A DNA stretch of 64,000 nucleotides from Cannabis sativa (GCF_029168945.1 NC_083605.1:33307280-33371279), one strand, 5' to 3'. Shown: positions 1 to 13,475, numbered from the stretch's first letter. Translations and numbers: made by a program. Notes: generated from the letters alone by a model not told the origin.

Positions 1-3000
1 AGATACTACTTGATTGCGTATACTTGCGTAGTAATCATAAAATTCGTAACAATATTTTAGAAAGAGGGTTTGAAACCCTAATGGCTAGCGGGGAATTGGT
101 TATCTCTAATATGCACATTAGGTCTATGCCGGTTAGGATCGAGGATAGGGAGTTGAGCGCTGACCTTATAGAATTGAAATTAACTGTGTTTGACACTATA
201 CTGGGGATGGATTTTCTGTCTAAGTATTCGGCCAGTATAGATTGTAAACGAAAAATGGTGACTTTTCAACCAGAAGGTGAAGATCGATTTGTCTATGTTG
301 GATCAGTTCAGGGGTCTCGGATCCCGGTTATTTCTGTATTGAGGGCTAGAGATTTACCATACAGTGGCTGTGTAGGATTTCTAGCAATGGTGATTGACTC
401 TAGTAGACCCGAAACATTTGGGCCTGAGGCAGTCAGGGTGGTAAGAGATTTTCTCGACATGTTTCCTGAGGAATTGCCGAGATTGCCGCCGCAAAGAGAA
501 ATTGATTTCGTAATTGATCTGGCACCTGGAGTCGAACCTGTTTCTAAAGCTCCATATTGGATGGCTCCAGCAGAACTCAAAGAGCTTAAGTTGCAACTTC
601 AGGGGATGCTTGATATTGGGTTTATCCGACCCAGTGTATCGCTTTGGGGAGCTCTGGTTCTGTTTTTGAAAAAGAAAGATGGTTCTCTCAGAATGTGTAT
701 TGATTATCGGGAGCTAAACAAGTTGACAATCAAGAATAAGTACCCGTTACCTAGAATCGAAGATTTGTTCAATCAGCTTCAAGGAAAGACAGTGTTTTCG
801 AAAATTGATCTACAATCTGGTTATCATCAACTCAGAATCAGGGAAGAGGACATACCAAAGACTGCTTTTCGAACTAGATATGGGCATTATGAGTTTCTGG
901 TAATGTTATTTGGATAGACTAATGCTCCTGCGACCTTTATGGATCTCATGAATAGGGTATTCAAGGATTTCCTCGATAACTGCGTTGTAGTGTTTATCGA
1001 TGACATTCTTGTATAGTCTCAGTTAGAAGAGGAGCACGAGCATCATCTTCGAATGCTATTGCAGCGACTTAGGGATCACAAGTTGTATGCAAAGTTCAAA
1101 AAATGTGATTCTGGTTGTCAGAGGTATCTTTTCTGGGACATATTGTCGGGTGAATGGAATTATGGTTGATCCAAACAAGGTTGAGTCAGTGAAGAATTGG
1201 CCGAGGCCAAAATCTGTGACGGAGGTTCGAAGTTTTCTCGGTTTAGCAGGGTATTATCGACATTTTGTCGAAGGATTCTTTAAAACCTCTATGCCCCTAA
1301 CCGAATTGACTAAGAAAAATCAGAGATTGGTGTGGTCAGACAAGTGTGAAACAAGTCTTCAAGAGTTGAAGCAACGTTTAATAACAGCTCCGGTGTTAGC
1401 TTTGCCATCAAATCAAGCGAAATTCGTTGTTTATTGTGATGCATCCAGACAGGGTCTGGGACGTGTTCTGAGGCAAGCTAACAGAGTCATAGCCTATGCC
1501 TCTCGTCAACTGAAAGATTATGAGTAGCGTTATCACACTCATGACCTAGAGTGTGTTGCTGTAGTTTTTGCTTTAAAGATATGGCGACATTATCTTTACG
1601 GTGAAAAATGTGAGATTTATATTGATCATAAAAGTCTCAAGTACTTTTTCACCCAGAAGGATTTGAACATGTGACAGAGGAGGTGGCTGGAATTTTTCAA
1701 AGACTATGATTGTGAGATTTTGTATCACCCCGGGAAGGCCAATGTTGTGGCTGATGCTTTGAGTAGAAAGGGTCCCGGGCAGGTTTATACCACGGTTTTG
1801 ATAGCTCCTCAACTAGCCTCTGAAATGGTTAGTGCAGGGATTGAGTTTGTAGTTGGAAAATTGCACAATTTGACACTTCAATCTAATCTGTTGGAAAAAG
1901 TCAGAAAGGCACAACTAGAAGATCCCGAGCTAATTAAGATTTAAGATGAGGTTATGGCTGGTCGGCCTAAAGACTTTTTAGTCTCGAATAATGGAATGTT
2001 GTTGTACAAGGCTCGAGTTTGTGTTCCTGGTGTTGATGAGCTTAAGAAAGAGATACTTGATGAAGCTCACACCATACCTTATTCACTGCATCCGGGAACC
2101 ACCCAAATGTATCAAGATTTGAAACCCTACTTCTGGTGGTATGGGATGAAAAGAGATGTGGTGGACTACGTGTCCAAATGTTTAACCTGTCAGCAAATCA
2201 AGACTGAACATCAAAGGCCGACAGGGTTATTACAACCTTTGGTCCTTCCTGAATGGAAGTGGGAGGACATAGCAATGGATTTTGTAACTGGGTTGCCTAA
2301 AACCACAGGAATGTATGATTCAGTATGGGTCATAGTGGACAAATTCACAAAATCAGCTCACTTTCTGCCAATGAAAGTTACATATTCGTTGGATCAGTAC
2401 GCTGAACTGTATGTAAAGGAGATAGTTCGTCTCCATGGAGCCCCTAAATCTATTGTTTCAGACAGGGATCCAAAGTTCACATCAAAGTTTTGGGTGAGTC
2501 TTCAGAAGGCTATGGGTACCAAGTTGAAGTTTAGCACAGCCTTTCACCCACAGACTGATGGTCAGTCAGAAAGAACAATTCAGATATTGGAAGATTTACT
2601 GCGAGCCTGTGTCATGGACTTTGAGGGTTCATGAAGTAAGTACTTGCCTTTAATTGAGTTCTCCTACAGCAATAGCTACCAGAGTACAATAGGGATGGCT
2701 CCCAAGGAGATGTTATATGGTAGGAAATATTGCTCCCCTATTCATTGGGACGAAACTGGAGAAAGGAAGTACTTGGGTCCAGAGTTAGTGCAGAGGACGA
2801 ATGAGGCTATTGATAAGATCAAGGCTTGGATGCTTGCTTCTCAAAGCAGACAGAAAAGTTATGTTGATCCGAAGCGCAGGGATGTCACATTTGAAGCAGG
2901 GGAACATGTTTTCCTACGGGTTTCACCCATGAAGGGTATTAGACTCTTCCAGAAGAAGGGAAAGTTGAGCCCTAGGTTCATTGGGCCATTTCAGATACTT

Positions 3001-3292
3001 GAGAAGGTCGGGCAGGTAGCGTATCGGCTAGCCTTACCACCAGCGTTGTCAGTTGTTCATGATGTATTTCACATTTCTATGTTGAGGAAATACGTGTCAG
3101 ACCCGACTCATATCTTGAGTTATGAAGCCCTTGAACTGCAATCAGACTTATCCTACGAAGAGCAACCTGTACAGATTCTTGATAGAAAAGAAAAGGTTCT
3201 TAGGAAGAAGACTATTCCTCTGGTTAAGGTGCTATGGAGGAACAGTAAGGTGGAAGAAGCCACCTGGGAGTTGGAGTCTTATATGAGAACTC
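1..3292 (+). pseudogene. Gypsy-1 pol pseudogene (Tekay/Del-like chromovirus)
   Basis: Decayed polyprotein of a Ty3/gypsy element that starts left of the window. In order it holds the end of the protease region (about 90-260), reverse transcriptase (about 440-1090, FIDD active-site motif near 993-1004), RNase H (about 1430-1760), an integrase zinc region (H..H..CLTC, about 2065-2200), the integrase core (DFVTGLP, SDRDPKF and GQSER, about 2277-2575) and a C-terminal part with the start of the chromodomain-like segment (EEATWELES, about 3250-3280). In-frame stops lie at 915-917, 1014-1016, 1525-1527, 1672-1674, 1942-1944 and 2632-2634, with a frameshift near 1105-1115. It is close in sequence to Gypsy-2 at 54380-57635, which shows the undamaged frame. 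The protein is cut at 3292 by the Copia-1 insertion and its last codons resume at 13476. It cannot make a working enzyme. Confidence 0.93.
3288..3292. repeat. Copia-1 target-site duplication AACTC (left; right copy 13476-13480)
   Basis: AACTC directly precedes the TGTTGG start of the left LTR and directly follows the CCAACA end of the right LTR at 13476-13480. This 5-bp duplication fixes both borders and proves insertion into the Gypsy-1 pol end. Confidence 0.92.
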
Positions 3293-5181
3293 TGTTGGGT
3301 TTTATGCCCTAAATAAAACTCATTTCAATATAATCAGATTTACTTATTAATATAGATCAGAAATAACATTTAATGTTGCATGGTTCACATGATTTATTTC
3401 ATGATTATATGTCCATAATGTATAAATTCATCTGAAACCCTTTTCACATACTTTATCCTGTTTATTGTGCCGTCAACACATTGGAAAGTAAACATGACTA
3501 TGTGAATAAAGTTTCCTAGATTTATCAGACACAGGGTTTTACTGATAGGATAATCTACAACAGAGTTTACTTGCATTTGGAGAAGTGCTATGTTCTTTCC
3601 AGAGCATTGGTTAAAGTAAAGCTCAGGTTGGATGCATGGAGTATGCATCGGAAGGGACCGATATTGAACTTTGACTTAGATTTAATTAAACTTACCGTAA
3701 AATCTATTTAAGTCAATATCGCCAAGTTGATCCTAGATCAAATGATCTTAATCCTGTTATGATTAGGCTCAATCTTGAAAGGCTATTCGTGTTCCTTGAA
3801 TTGTTAGTTAAGCCTACTTTTAGGTCAGGGTGATACGTACATTTTGGGAACACGGTAGTGCAATTGAGTGGGAGCGCTAGCATAAACATGGAATCTATAG
3901 CTTCTATCTGGCGAATAGTAAGCAAAGGATGATCACCTTCGAGCTTGACCAAACGAAAATAAATGGTGGAGATCTCATTTCACATAAGCTGAAATATCAT
4001 TTATACGGGGTCAAGTGTTTTAAGGATAAAATACATAGTAGGGTGTTACGGTAATTTAATCCCTTTACTGTGTAGATCATTCATATAGAGGATAATTGAT
4101 CAAATTAGGATTATAACAATGGATAACTAATGATGTGTCTATATGGTGGAACATATAGAGCATTCTATATACTGAGAGTGCAATTCTAAGTTCTATGCGT
4201 GGATTCAACGAAGAATTAATAAGTTAGTGAATTTTAGTGCTAAATTCTTGATCTACTTATTGGAAGCTCGGTTATATAGACCCATGGTCCCCCCACTAGT
4301 TGAGATAATATTGCTTGTAAGACTCATGTAATTGGTTTTGATTAATCAATTATAATTCTCAAATTAGACTATGTCTATTTGTGAAATTTTCACTAAGTAA
4401 GGGCGAAATTGTAAAGAAAGAGTTTATAGGGGCATATTTGTTAATTATGATACTTTGTATGGTTCAATTAATAAATATGATAAATGACAATATTATTTAA
4501 TAATTATTTATAGTTATTAAATAGTTAGAATTGGCATTTAAATGGTTGAATTAGGAAATTGGCATTTTTGAGAAAATCAGATACAAAAGGTGTTAAAATT
4601 GCAAAATTGCAAAAAGCAAGGCCCAATCCACTAAGTGTATGGCCGGCCACCTATTGTAGGTTTTTAAGTTGATTTTTTCATTATTTTAATGCCATATAAT
4701 TCAAATCTAACCCTAGTGGAATGCTATAAATAGATAGTGAAGGCTTCAGGAAAATTACACTTTTCTTCAGACTTTCTGAATCAGAAAAACCTGAGCCTTC
4801 TCTCTCCCTATCTGGCTGACCACTCCCTCTCTTCTTCTTCAATATTTCGAAATCCTTAGTGATTAGAGTAGTGCCCACACACATCAAGCAATACCTCAAT
4901 CATAGTGAGGAAGATCGTGAAGAAAGATCATCAGCAAAGGAGTTTCACCATCAAAGATTCAGAGAAAGAGATCCAAGTTCAGATATTGATAATGCTCTGC
5001 TACAGAAAGGAATCAAGGGCTAGATATCTGAACGGAAGGAGTCATTATATTCCGCTGCACCCAATGTAAGGTTCTTAAACTTTATATGTGTTTAATTTAT
5101 CGTTTTAGAAAGTTCTTATTTAGGATGTTAATTAACATACTTGTGAGTAGATCTAAGATCCTGGTAAAATAATTTCCAACA
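3293..5181 (+). repeat. Copia-1 5' LTR
   Basis: Begins TGTTGGGTTTTATGCCC and ends TTTCCAACA. The partner is 11586-13475, which begins TGCTGGG. It contains a TATA box at 4725-4733 and a CT-rich stretch just downstream. Apparent short ORFs on both strands (for example 3394-3648 and 3713-3952 minus) recur in the other LTR and show no protein similarity I recognise, so I do not call them genes. Confidence 0.93.
4725..4733 (+). promoter_or_regulatory. TATA box in Copia-1 5' LTR
   Basis: TATAAATAG in a good promoter context. About 60 bp downstream lies a CT-rich tract (about 4796-4845), typical of plant LTR leaders. The same box is at 13018-13026 in the right LTR. Confidence 0.6.
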
Positions 5182-5183
5182 AC

Positions 5184-5198
5184 TGGCCTCAGAGCCAT
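5184..5198 (+). other. Copia-1 primer binding site (altered Met-tRNA type)
   Basis: TGGCCTCAGAGCC follows the LTR end after AC. The usual plant site is TGGTATCAGAGCC, complementary to the initiator Met-tRNA 3' end. TA has become CC at positions 4-5 of the motif, so priming may be weakened. Confidence 0.7.
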
Positions 5199-5199
5199 G

Positions 5200-8100
5200 G
5201 TAATTGATTTACTTGCAAGAAATTTGGACTTTAAAACGATTGTTTGTTTGTTTTTGGATGATATCATGTTGTATTGAGTGTTATTTGATGATTGATTGGT
5301 GTTTGTGAATTTTCGTTAAAAATAATTGAATATTTGTTTCTGGAATTATTTTTATTGGATATTATGGAAACAATTAAGCAAGTTACTTTTTTACAGAACT
5401 CAATTTTGATTTCATTTGAATTAGTTATGATTTTTTGAAGATTCGAAAAAATCGGAGTTGTGCTGAAATTTTCCTGCGATCGCGAAAACTGTCCGTACAG
5501 CTCGCAATTTTTTCGTTTTTCTTCGATTTTTCATGCTTTTTCATGGAATTAACTTCCGATTTTTTGTGTAGTTCTGTATTTATACTATTACTATTCCTAA
5601 TTCAATTCTAATTATCATTTTGAATTAATTTAATATTTTTTTAATTTAATTCAAGATATTAGTGTAATTTGAATTTGAAAATAGTTAGTATCTATCTTTT
5701 TGCTTAATTATCTATCTTATTTTTAAATTTGATTATATCTTATCTTATTTTTAAATTTAAGCTCAAATTTTAAATTTTTTAAATTAAATCTTTTTTTGAA
5801 TAATTTGACCTTATTTAAATTTAAAATAAGATAACTATAATCATGTAATTTTAAATAGATATAAGATATTTTGCTAACTTTTTAATTTTGTTATTTTATT
5901 TATTTAAATTACATTTAAAATCTGAAAAAGATATTCATTTATCTTTTCTAATTTTTTTTAATTTTTAATTATAAAATAACATTTAAATTTTAAAAGTAGT
6001 TAGCAAATTTTGAAATGATATTTAGGTTGGTTGAAACCTAATTTTTCAAAATTGTAGGTTTAATTTTAAATTTAATTTTTTTAAATTTTAAATTTTTTTT
6101 ATTTTATTTAATTTTTCGAAAATAAATATTTTATTTATTTATTTAATTATTTCGAAATTAATTATTTAATTTAAAATTAAATAAATCCTACATCCAACTA
6201 TCCAGCTAACCTTGTTGCAGGAGTATGTGTTTTAGCTTGTGTGTATGTTCTCAAAACCTATTATTACTTGATTGCAAATAGCCATGGTTACTTTTTGCCA
6301 GATCTAATGATCTGATGGCTCCCTTGGTCAAGTTAATAATTTGTAATAGGTATATTTACAATCTTCTTTCATCTGTGTATGACCTAGCAACATGATAGGA
6401 CCCATCCAAAGTGTGCCTGTGTGAGCCTATGTGTTTAATTTTATTATAGATGCATATAGGTTGCTGTTGCTAAAATAAATTATCATAGTTCTTGATAGAA
6501 TTTATTTAGGCCCATTTAGTTTTGGGCCTATTCAATTAATAACAGTTGTTCTTATTAAGGTTAAATTCCTCTCTTTTGGGCCTTGTGTGAGAGTTGGGAG
6601 CCATAGTAGTGGGTACGACATACTGAACCCAACACCCCCTCACATGAACCACCCCAATTGTGAAGGCCCATTTGCCTGATTTGAATAACTGTACTAGGTT
6701 AATTAAACTAGTTTAACCTAATAAAATTGATTAGCAACATAATTAATTTCATTTATTTTGAAATTAATTTAAGAAAATTATAGTTTAAAGAATTTTTTAT
6801 TCTAAGCTAAACTATATGTATTTTCTTGTATTTAATTAAATATAGAATTATAACCATCTAGATTCTTTCTGGAGCTTAATTTAAATTTTTCATTAAATAT
6901 TCCTATTTAAGTTGATATTTAGTTATCTTCAACTAACCAACTTAAATCTGAATATCTTTTGGATTTAAAATTTCAAAATTAAGTTGAGGAATTTTAGGTA
7001 TTGGTTATTAAGATTCTTTAGATATTTTTTAAGTTAATATCTTTTCGAATATTAACTTAAAATGGAATATTTTAGATATTTTTTAAGTTAATATCTTTTC
7101 GAATATTAACTTAAAATGGAATATTTTCAAATTAAGTGGTTACAACTTAATTTTTGATATTTAATTAAATTTAAATTTGAAAAATATTTAGGTTCTAGAT
7201 TTTTTCTAATACAACCTAAATTAGATATTTTTTCAAATTTTGTGGAAAAGATACTTAGTCAAATAAGATATTTTCTAGATAGTTATTTCTAGACTACTTA
7301 TTATTTCTAATATTAAATAGGAAAATATTATACATTGTGAAATTAATGATTTTAAATAATTAATTTTGGTATAATTTATTTTTTCCTATTATTAAACTAG
7401 AGATTAATAATTAAGCCTTCTCTACACTTAATTATTTATTTCTTGAATTTAATACATTTAATTAATTTGAAAATTAAATATCTAAGTTGATTTTCATCAT
7501 GATACTTAAATATTTCTTTTTCATGACACTTAATTGAATAGAAAATTATTTTTAGTTGAAATTTATTTTTTCCACTAAATTTAAATAATTTTCAAAATAT
7601 ATTTTTTCTTTATTTTATTAATCAAATTTCGAAACTGCATTTCTTAAATGCTGGAATTTCGAATTTTATTTGAAAAATAGATTAAAGTTGTAAATTATTT
7701 ATTTTAATTTTGGACCAACTTAAATCAATAATTTTTTCATTAATTGATTAATTTAAAAATAATTGAATTAAAGTATATTATTAGAAATTGAATTAATTAG
7801 TCAAAGGAAAATCTAGATAGATGATATTTTTGCTTGAAGTATTTTTCTAGTGTATTTAATTAAATAGAAAATTAATATTTAAGTTGATTTTCATCATCAT
7901 ACTTAAATATATGAAATTTTTCTTATATATATTTAATTAAATAGGAAAATTATATTTTTTGTTGTAAATTAATTTTATTAATTAATTTTGGGCCAACATT
8001 AAATTAGAATAATTTTTCCAGGATTTATTTTTTATTTTAACTTGCATTTTCGAAAATTGTATCCTTGAATACTTTAATTTTTCGAAATGCAATATGTATT

Positions 8101-8390
8101 TATAGAAAATTAAATTTGAGTTGTAAATTAATTTAAATTAATTTTGTAACAACTTAAATTGAATATTTTTCTAAATATTTATTGGAAATTATTACTAAAA
8201 TGGAAATAATTCATGTTATTTTCATATCCATCTAAGTAAAATTTATAAATATTAAATTAAAATTTATATTTAGAATTTTTCATTCTAAATTAGAAATTTT
8301 AAATAAATATATATTTAAAATAAATAAATTAAATAAAGAGAATCAAAGAAAATACAACTCATTTTAAATAATGAGCTTGATTATTATTAA
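5200..8390 (+). other. AT-rich non-coding filler inside Copia-1
   Basis: Roughly 3.2 kb of very AT-rich DNA full of short runs such as TTAATTTAAATT. No open frame of useful length or recognisable motif is present on either strand. It sits where leader and gag would be expected, so gag has been lost or replaced. It includes the tandem hairpin repeat at 7019-7126. Confidence 0.7.
7019..7126. repeat. Two tandem 54-bp copies, each with a hairpin
   Basis: A 54-bp unit occurs twice in direct tandem with almost no change. Each copy contains AAGTTAATAT and ATATTAACTT separated by 8 bases, which can fold into a stem-loop. Confidence 0.85.
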
Positions 8391-11300
8391 GATATTCGAT
8401 CTCCATTGTTGGTCTTACAAAAGTTAAATGTTTTCAATATAACCTCGAGACGCTAGACTTCGTCCCCCTATGGATGGTTATTCGTTGAACGCATTTAACA
8501 CCGTAAGATTTCTTTTGATAAGTGTTTTGTGAGTTTTTGTCTCTATTTAGACTCTCCCCTACGGTGACTACTTAGAGATAAACTCATAAAACATGAAACA
8601 ATGGTGGAAGCTCATAAAATAAGAATAACTTTGACTCTCGCCTACCGGGACAACGTTGGATTCTTATTTTGATCGAATAAAAGGTTGCTAGAATGGTTTC
8701 TATTTTAGATGAGCTGACAACTCTATTCAATAAATGATACTTTGACTCTCGCCTACCGGGACACTGTATCAGTTTGTTGAAAACCTTGGAAATTATTTAG
8801 GATTGTATGTTTTAGTATTTTCACTAGTCATTCCTACTTGCTATATGTTTATAATTTCTGAATTGTGTATGAATTTATATTGAACCATGTTATTTTCTGT
8901 TATTAAGTTGTAGTTTAATTTCGAATCTTCATTGTTGGTCTAACATGTTTGTTTTTCTAATGAGATAAATCCCTAATGGATTTTCACCATTAGACATATA
9001 TAATAGTGTAAGATCTCGAAAGATAAATATTGTATATGCAACATCTAGCTGTTCATCAATTGATGACACCTTAGACTAGTATTTTTACAATATGAAACAA
9101 GAAGATTACATAAATAAGATTACTTTGTCTTTCGCTAATCGAAGCATCGTTGGATTCTTATTTATAAACGAAATTATCCTAATTCCTCTTAGCTTATTCA
9201 TTTCGAATTAGCTCAATTATATATCATTGGATGAATGGTCAATATCATTTCATGTCATTATATTTTCTCTTAAGAAATTAAATGATGCATATGACTATAA
9301 TCCCGAAATTCTATTCCCAATTGATATAAATCCTCAATCTTAAAAATCTCCTACTTGTATGGGCAAATCTGACTTAGATTTTGTACTAGTAGTGCTGGTC
9401 CAAGATAGAATTACTCATTATATTTGGTATAAATTTAAGTCTTTGACTTTAATTTTAGATTCCAAATAGAAATTTTCTTATATTTCTAATTCCACAATAC
9501 AATACAGTTACACTTTCTCAAGTGTTTAATATCCATCTTCTATTAATGGATTAAAACTTTATGGAATATGAGTTAGGTATTCTGTGACCAGGATCCACTT
9601 GTAGTATTCTAAGAACTCTTTGATGTAACTAAACCTATGTCATCAAAAGACACTACCATTTTTTTTAATCTATGGCATTTGTATCTTGTTCATAGTGGAT
9701 TTGACAAGATCAATCTCTGTAAAGAGTTAATATGCCTATATCCACTGAAAGTAGTTGATCTCATTCGCAGATGGATGTACATTCAGGGGTGGATATGAGT
9801 TTTTCGTTGTATTCTTAAAACGATAACTCTAGATTATACCTTTTAGCAAAGAAATTTGAAATGTTTGAAAAATTTCATTAATTTCTAGCAATGGTTAAAA
9901 CCATTAAGGTAAGTGGTTAAAGATCTTGTGAACTGATAGGGGTGGAGAAATAGTTAGTAGATATGCAGTTCAAAGATCATTAAATTGATTTTTGAATTAT
10001 ATCCAAACTTACCTCCCCAGAAATTTCGAGTTGCATATTGATGATTAGTTACTAGTCGTTGCCTAAATCCTTCTATGGTAATACAATTTCAGAATGATGT
10101 AATGGTTGGGTACTTAATGTAAAACATTACTAGATTCATGGATGACCTAATCAAAATCTTAAGAAAAGCTAGAACTGTTAACCATGGTTTGTTAGCTTTT
10201 CTAAGTGATTAGGGGTGGACCATCCCATTGTCAATAGATAAGAAAGTGTTTGTTCAAACAAATACTACTTTTTTAAGAAAATGACTAAGTCTGAAAAACA
10301 AGTAGCAAATAAAGGAGATATTTAATTCTTGATTCCAAAAGTGTTCTATCATCTTATATAACATATTATGATCCCACTGCCTCTGTTGTCTTGTCACAAC
10401 CGAAGAGATCAATACCATTTAGTTTTCTTAGACATAATTCACGGTGCCTTGTCGTAGTGGGAGAGTTTCTAGGAACTCACCTTCTTATGACTTGGGAGAC
10501 ACTAGTGATTAAAATCCATTGTGAGTTTAAACAAGTAATGGATTGTCAAGATAAGAAACTAAGAAGAAAGCCAATAGAACTATGGTTTAATCCATTCACA
10601 TGGAGTAACCTAAAGTTTTCTATTACAAGGACATAAAAGGAAATTTTCGTTTATAAGTCCATTCAATGGACTTAACAAAACTTCCTGTTCCTAGTATTAT
10701 AGGTTTGAGTTTATCTAAACCTATGGCTTGTGGTATACCTGGTAATTACTTACTCTAATGCAAGCAACTTACTTTAGTCGAATCTTTGAAGCATTTTCTT
10801 TCTAATGGCAATCTATAGAAGCTTCACAACTTCTTAGGCATAGATTTTATCTAAGGAAAAGTCTCAACTATTCCAGAAAAGATAAAGCCATGAAAGAATT
10901 TCTTATATCAACAGTGAGAGGTCTTAGATATGCTTTTGTATGCCTTAGACCAGACACCTGCTGTTGAGTGGGAGTAATGAGTAGGTATCAGATTAATCCA
11001 GGAGAAGAACATTGGAAGACAATCAAGTAAATTTTAAGATTAAGAAGAGGAACTATATGTTAGTCTATAAGGGTGTGTTTAAAACTCTTAGACTACACCA
11101 TATCAGATTTCGAAATTTGCCTTTGTGCTAGAAAATCTTTCTGATAAGATCGTGGTTACTCTGGGGGTGGAATAGTGATTTTGGAGAAGTGTAAAAACCT
11201 ATCTGAAGTCTCTAGGTCTACCAGAGAGGGACTGAATGTTAAAGTTGCAGGAAAGGTACTTATTCAGTCTAAGGAAAGTTCTATACATCTTTGGCACCAT

Positions 11301-11574
11301 TCCAAATTGCCTTAAACTACTAGTGTTAATTTCCTGATTAACCAAAAGTAGTTGCCAAAGGTATAGAATCCAGTATCCCAAGAGAGTAGACATATAGAGA
11401 GGAATTTCACATTATCAATGATTTTGTGATTTAAGGAAGAGTAATGGTGGAGAAAAGGCTGTGTTTAATTCAACCTTTCAGATCCTATTACGAGGAGGTT
11501 ACTACTACTACACTTGATTTGTATATCGAGGTGTTGAGATTATTTGAAACGCACTTTTTGTTTTATATTAGTGC
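8390..11574 (+). pseudogene. Copia-1 pol remnant
   Basis: No frame is open for long, but motifs occur in copia order. The GAG-pre-integrase region is seen as a LWHLYLVHSGFDKINLCKEL-like stretch near 9672-9733. An integrase-like FEMFEKFH stretch lies near 9853-9880. The integrase-RT linker gives SQPKRS near 10394-10411. The RT to RNase H transition reads YAFVCLRPDT and then YQINPGEEHWKTIK with a stop between (about 10930-11030), then LVYKG-like residues near 11060. The order and wording match plant Ty1/copia polyproteins. Many stops and frameshifts make it non-functional. A duplicated block lies at its start: 8396-8665 and 8919-9165 share several phrases such as ATTGTTGGTCT and GTTGGATTCTTATTT. 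Confidence 0.7.
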
Positions 11575-11585
11575 AAGTGGGAGTT
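11575..11585 (+). other. Copia-1 polypurine tract
   Basis: AAGTGGGAG plus TT directly before the right LTR, the usual position and composition of a copia plus-strand primer. Confidence 0.8.
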
Positions 11586-13475
11586 TGCTGGGTTTTATGC
11601 CCTAAATAAAACTCATTTCAATATAATCATATTTACTTATTAATATAGATCAGAAATAACATTTAATGTTGCATGGTTCACATGATTTATTTCATGATTA
11701 TATGTACATAATGTATAAATTCATCTGAAACCCTTTTCACATACTTGATCCTGTTTATTGTGCCGTCAACACATTGGAAAGTAAACATGACTATGTGAAT
11801 AAAGTTTCCTAGATTTATCAGACACAGGGTTTTACTGATATGATAATCTACAACAGAGTTTACTTGCATTTGGAGAAGTGCTATGTTCTTTCCAGAGCAT
11901 TGGTTAAAGTAAAGCTCAGGTTGGATGCATGGAGTATGCATCGGAAGGGACCGATATTGAACTTTGACTTAGATTTAATTAAACTTACCGTAAAATCTAT
12001 TCAAGTCAATATCGCCAAGTTGATCCTAGATCAAATGATCTTAATCCTGTTATGATTAGGCTCAATCTTGAAAGGCTATTCGTGTTCCTTGAATTGTTAG
12101 TTAAGCCTACTTTTAGGTCAGGGTGATACGTACATTTTGGGAACACGGTAGTGCAATTGAGTGGGAGCGCTAGCATAAACATGGAATCTATAGCTTCTAT
12201 CTGGCGAATAGTAAGCAAAGGATGATCACCTTCGAGCTTGACCAAACGAAAATAAATGGTGGAGATCTCATTTCACATAAGCTGAAATATCATTTATACG
12301 GGGTCAAGTGTTTTAAGGATAAAATACATAGTAGGGTGTTACGGTAATTTAATCCCTTTACTGTGTAGATCATTCATATAGAGGATAATTGATCAAATTA
12401 GGATTATAACAATGGATAACTAATGATGTGTCTATATGGTGGAACATATAGAGCATTCTATATACTGAGAGTGCAATTCTAAGTTCTATGCGTGGATTCA
12501 ACGAAGAATTAATAAGTTAGTGAATTTTAGTGCTAAATTCTTGATCTACTTATTGGAAGCTCGGTTATATAGACCCATGGTCCCCCCACTAGTTGAGATA
12601 ATATTGCTTGTAAGACTCATGTAATTGGTTTTGATTAATCAATTATAATTCTCAAATTAGACTATGTCTATTTGTGAAATTTTCACTAAGTAAGGGCGAA
12701 ATTGTAAAGAAAGAGTTTATAGGGGCATATTTGTTAATTATGATACTTTGTATGGTTCAATTAATAAATATGATAAATGACAATATTATTTAATAATTAT
12801 TTATAGTTATTAAATAGTTAGAATTGGCATTTAAATGGTTGAATTAGGAAATTGGCATTTTTGAGAAAATCAGATACAAAAGGTGTTAAAATTGCAAAAT
12901 TGCAAAAAGCAAGGCCCAATCCACTAAGTGTATGGCCGGCCACCTATTGTAGGTTTTTAAGTTGATTTTTTCATTATTTTAATGCCATATAATTCAAATC
13001 TAACCCTAGTGGAATGCTATAAATAGATAGTGAAGGCTTCAGAAAAATTACACTTTTCTTCAGACTTTCTGAATCAGAAAAACCTGAGCCTTCTCTCTCC
13101 CTATCTGGCTGACCACTCCCTCTCTTCTTCTTCAATATTTCGAAATCCTTAGTGATTAGAGTAGTGCCCACACACATCAAGCAATACCTCAATCATAGTG
13201 AGGAAGATCGTGAAGAAAGATCATCAGCAAAGGAGTTTCAGCATCAAAGATTCAGAGAAAGAGATCCAGGTTCAGATATTGATAATGCTCTGCTACAGAA
13301 AGGAATCAAGGGCTAGATATCTGAACGGAAGGAGTCATTATATTCCGCTGCACCCAATGTAAGGTTTCTTAAACTTTATATGTGTTTAATTTATTGTTGT
13401 AGAAAGTTCTTATTTAGGATGTTAATTAACATACTTGTGAGTAGATCTAAGATCCTGGTAAAATAATTTCCAACA
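11586..13475 (+). repeat. Copia-1 3' LTR
   Basis: Near-identical copy of 3293-5181, ending CCAACA and followed by the AACTC duplication. The TATA box is repeated at 13018-13026. Confidence 0.93.

Larger units (their letters stand above)
3293..13475 (+). mobile_element. Copia-1: 10.2-kb Ty1/copia element with decayed pol
   Basis: The element has two LTRs (3293-5181 and 11586-13475), a 5-bp TSD (AACTC), a PBS next to the left LTR and a PPT before the right LTR. The LTRs differ at about a dozen positions over roughly 1890 bp by eye, so insertion is recent. The internal part has no intact gene: about 3.2 kb of very AT-rich DNA (5200-8390) is followed by a plus-strand copia pol so decayed that only short motifs remain. 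It must therefore have been copied with enzymes supplied by another element. The host site is the 3' end of Gypsy-1 pol. Confidence 0.93.

Noticed and set aside
3394..3952. Minus-strand ORFs in the Copia-1 LTR (repeated at 11687-12245)
   Set aside because: Present in both LTR copies, no recognisable domain, and they lie in promoter sequence. Chance frames.
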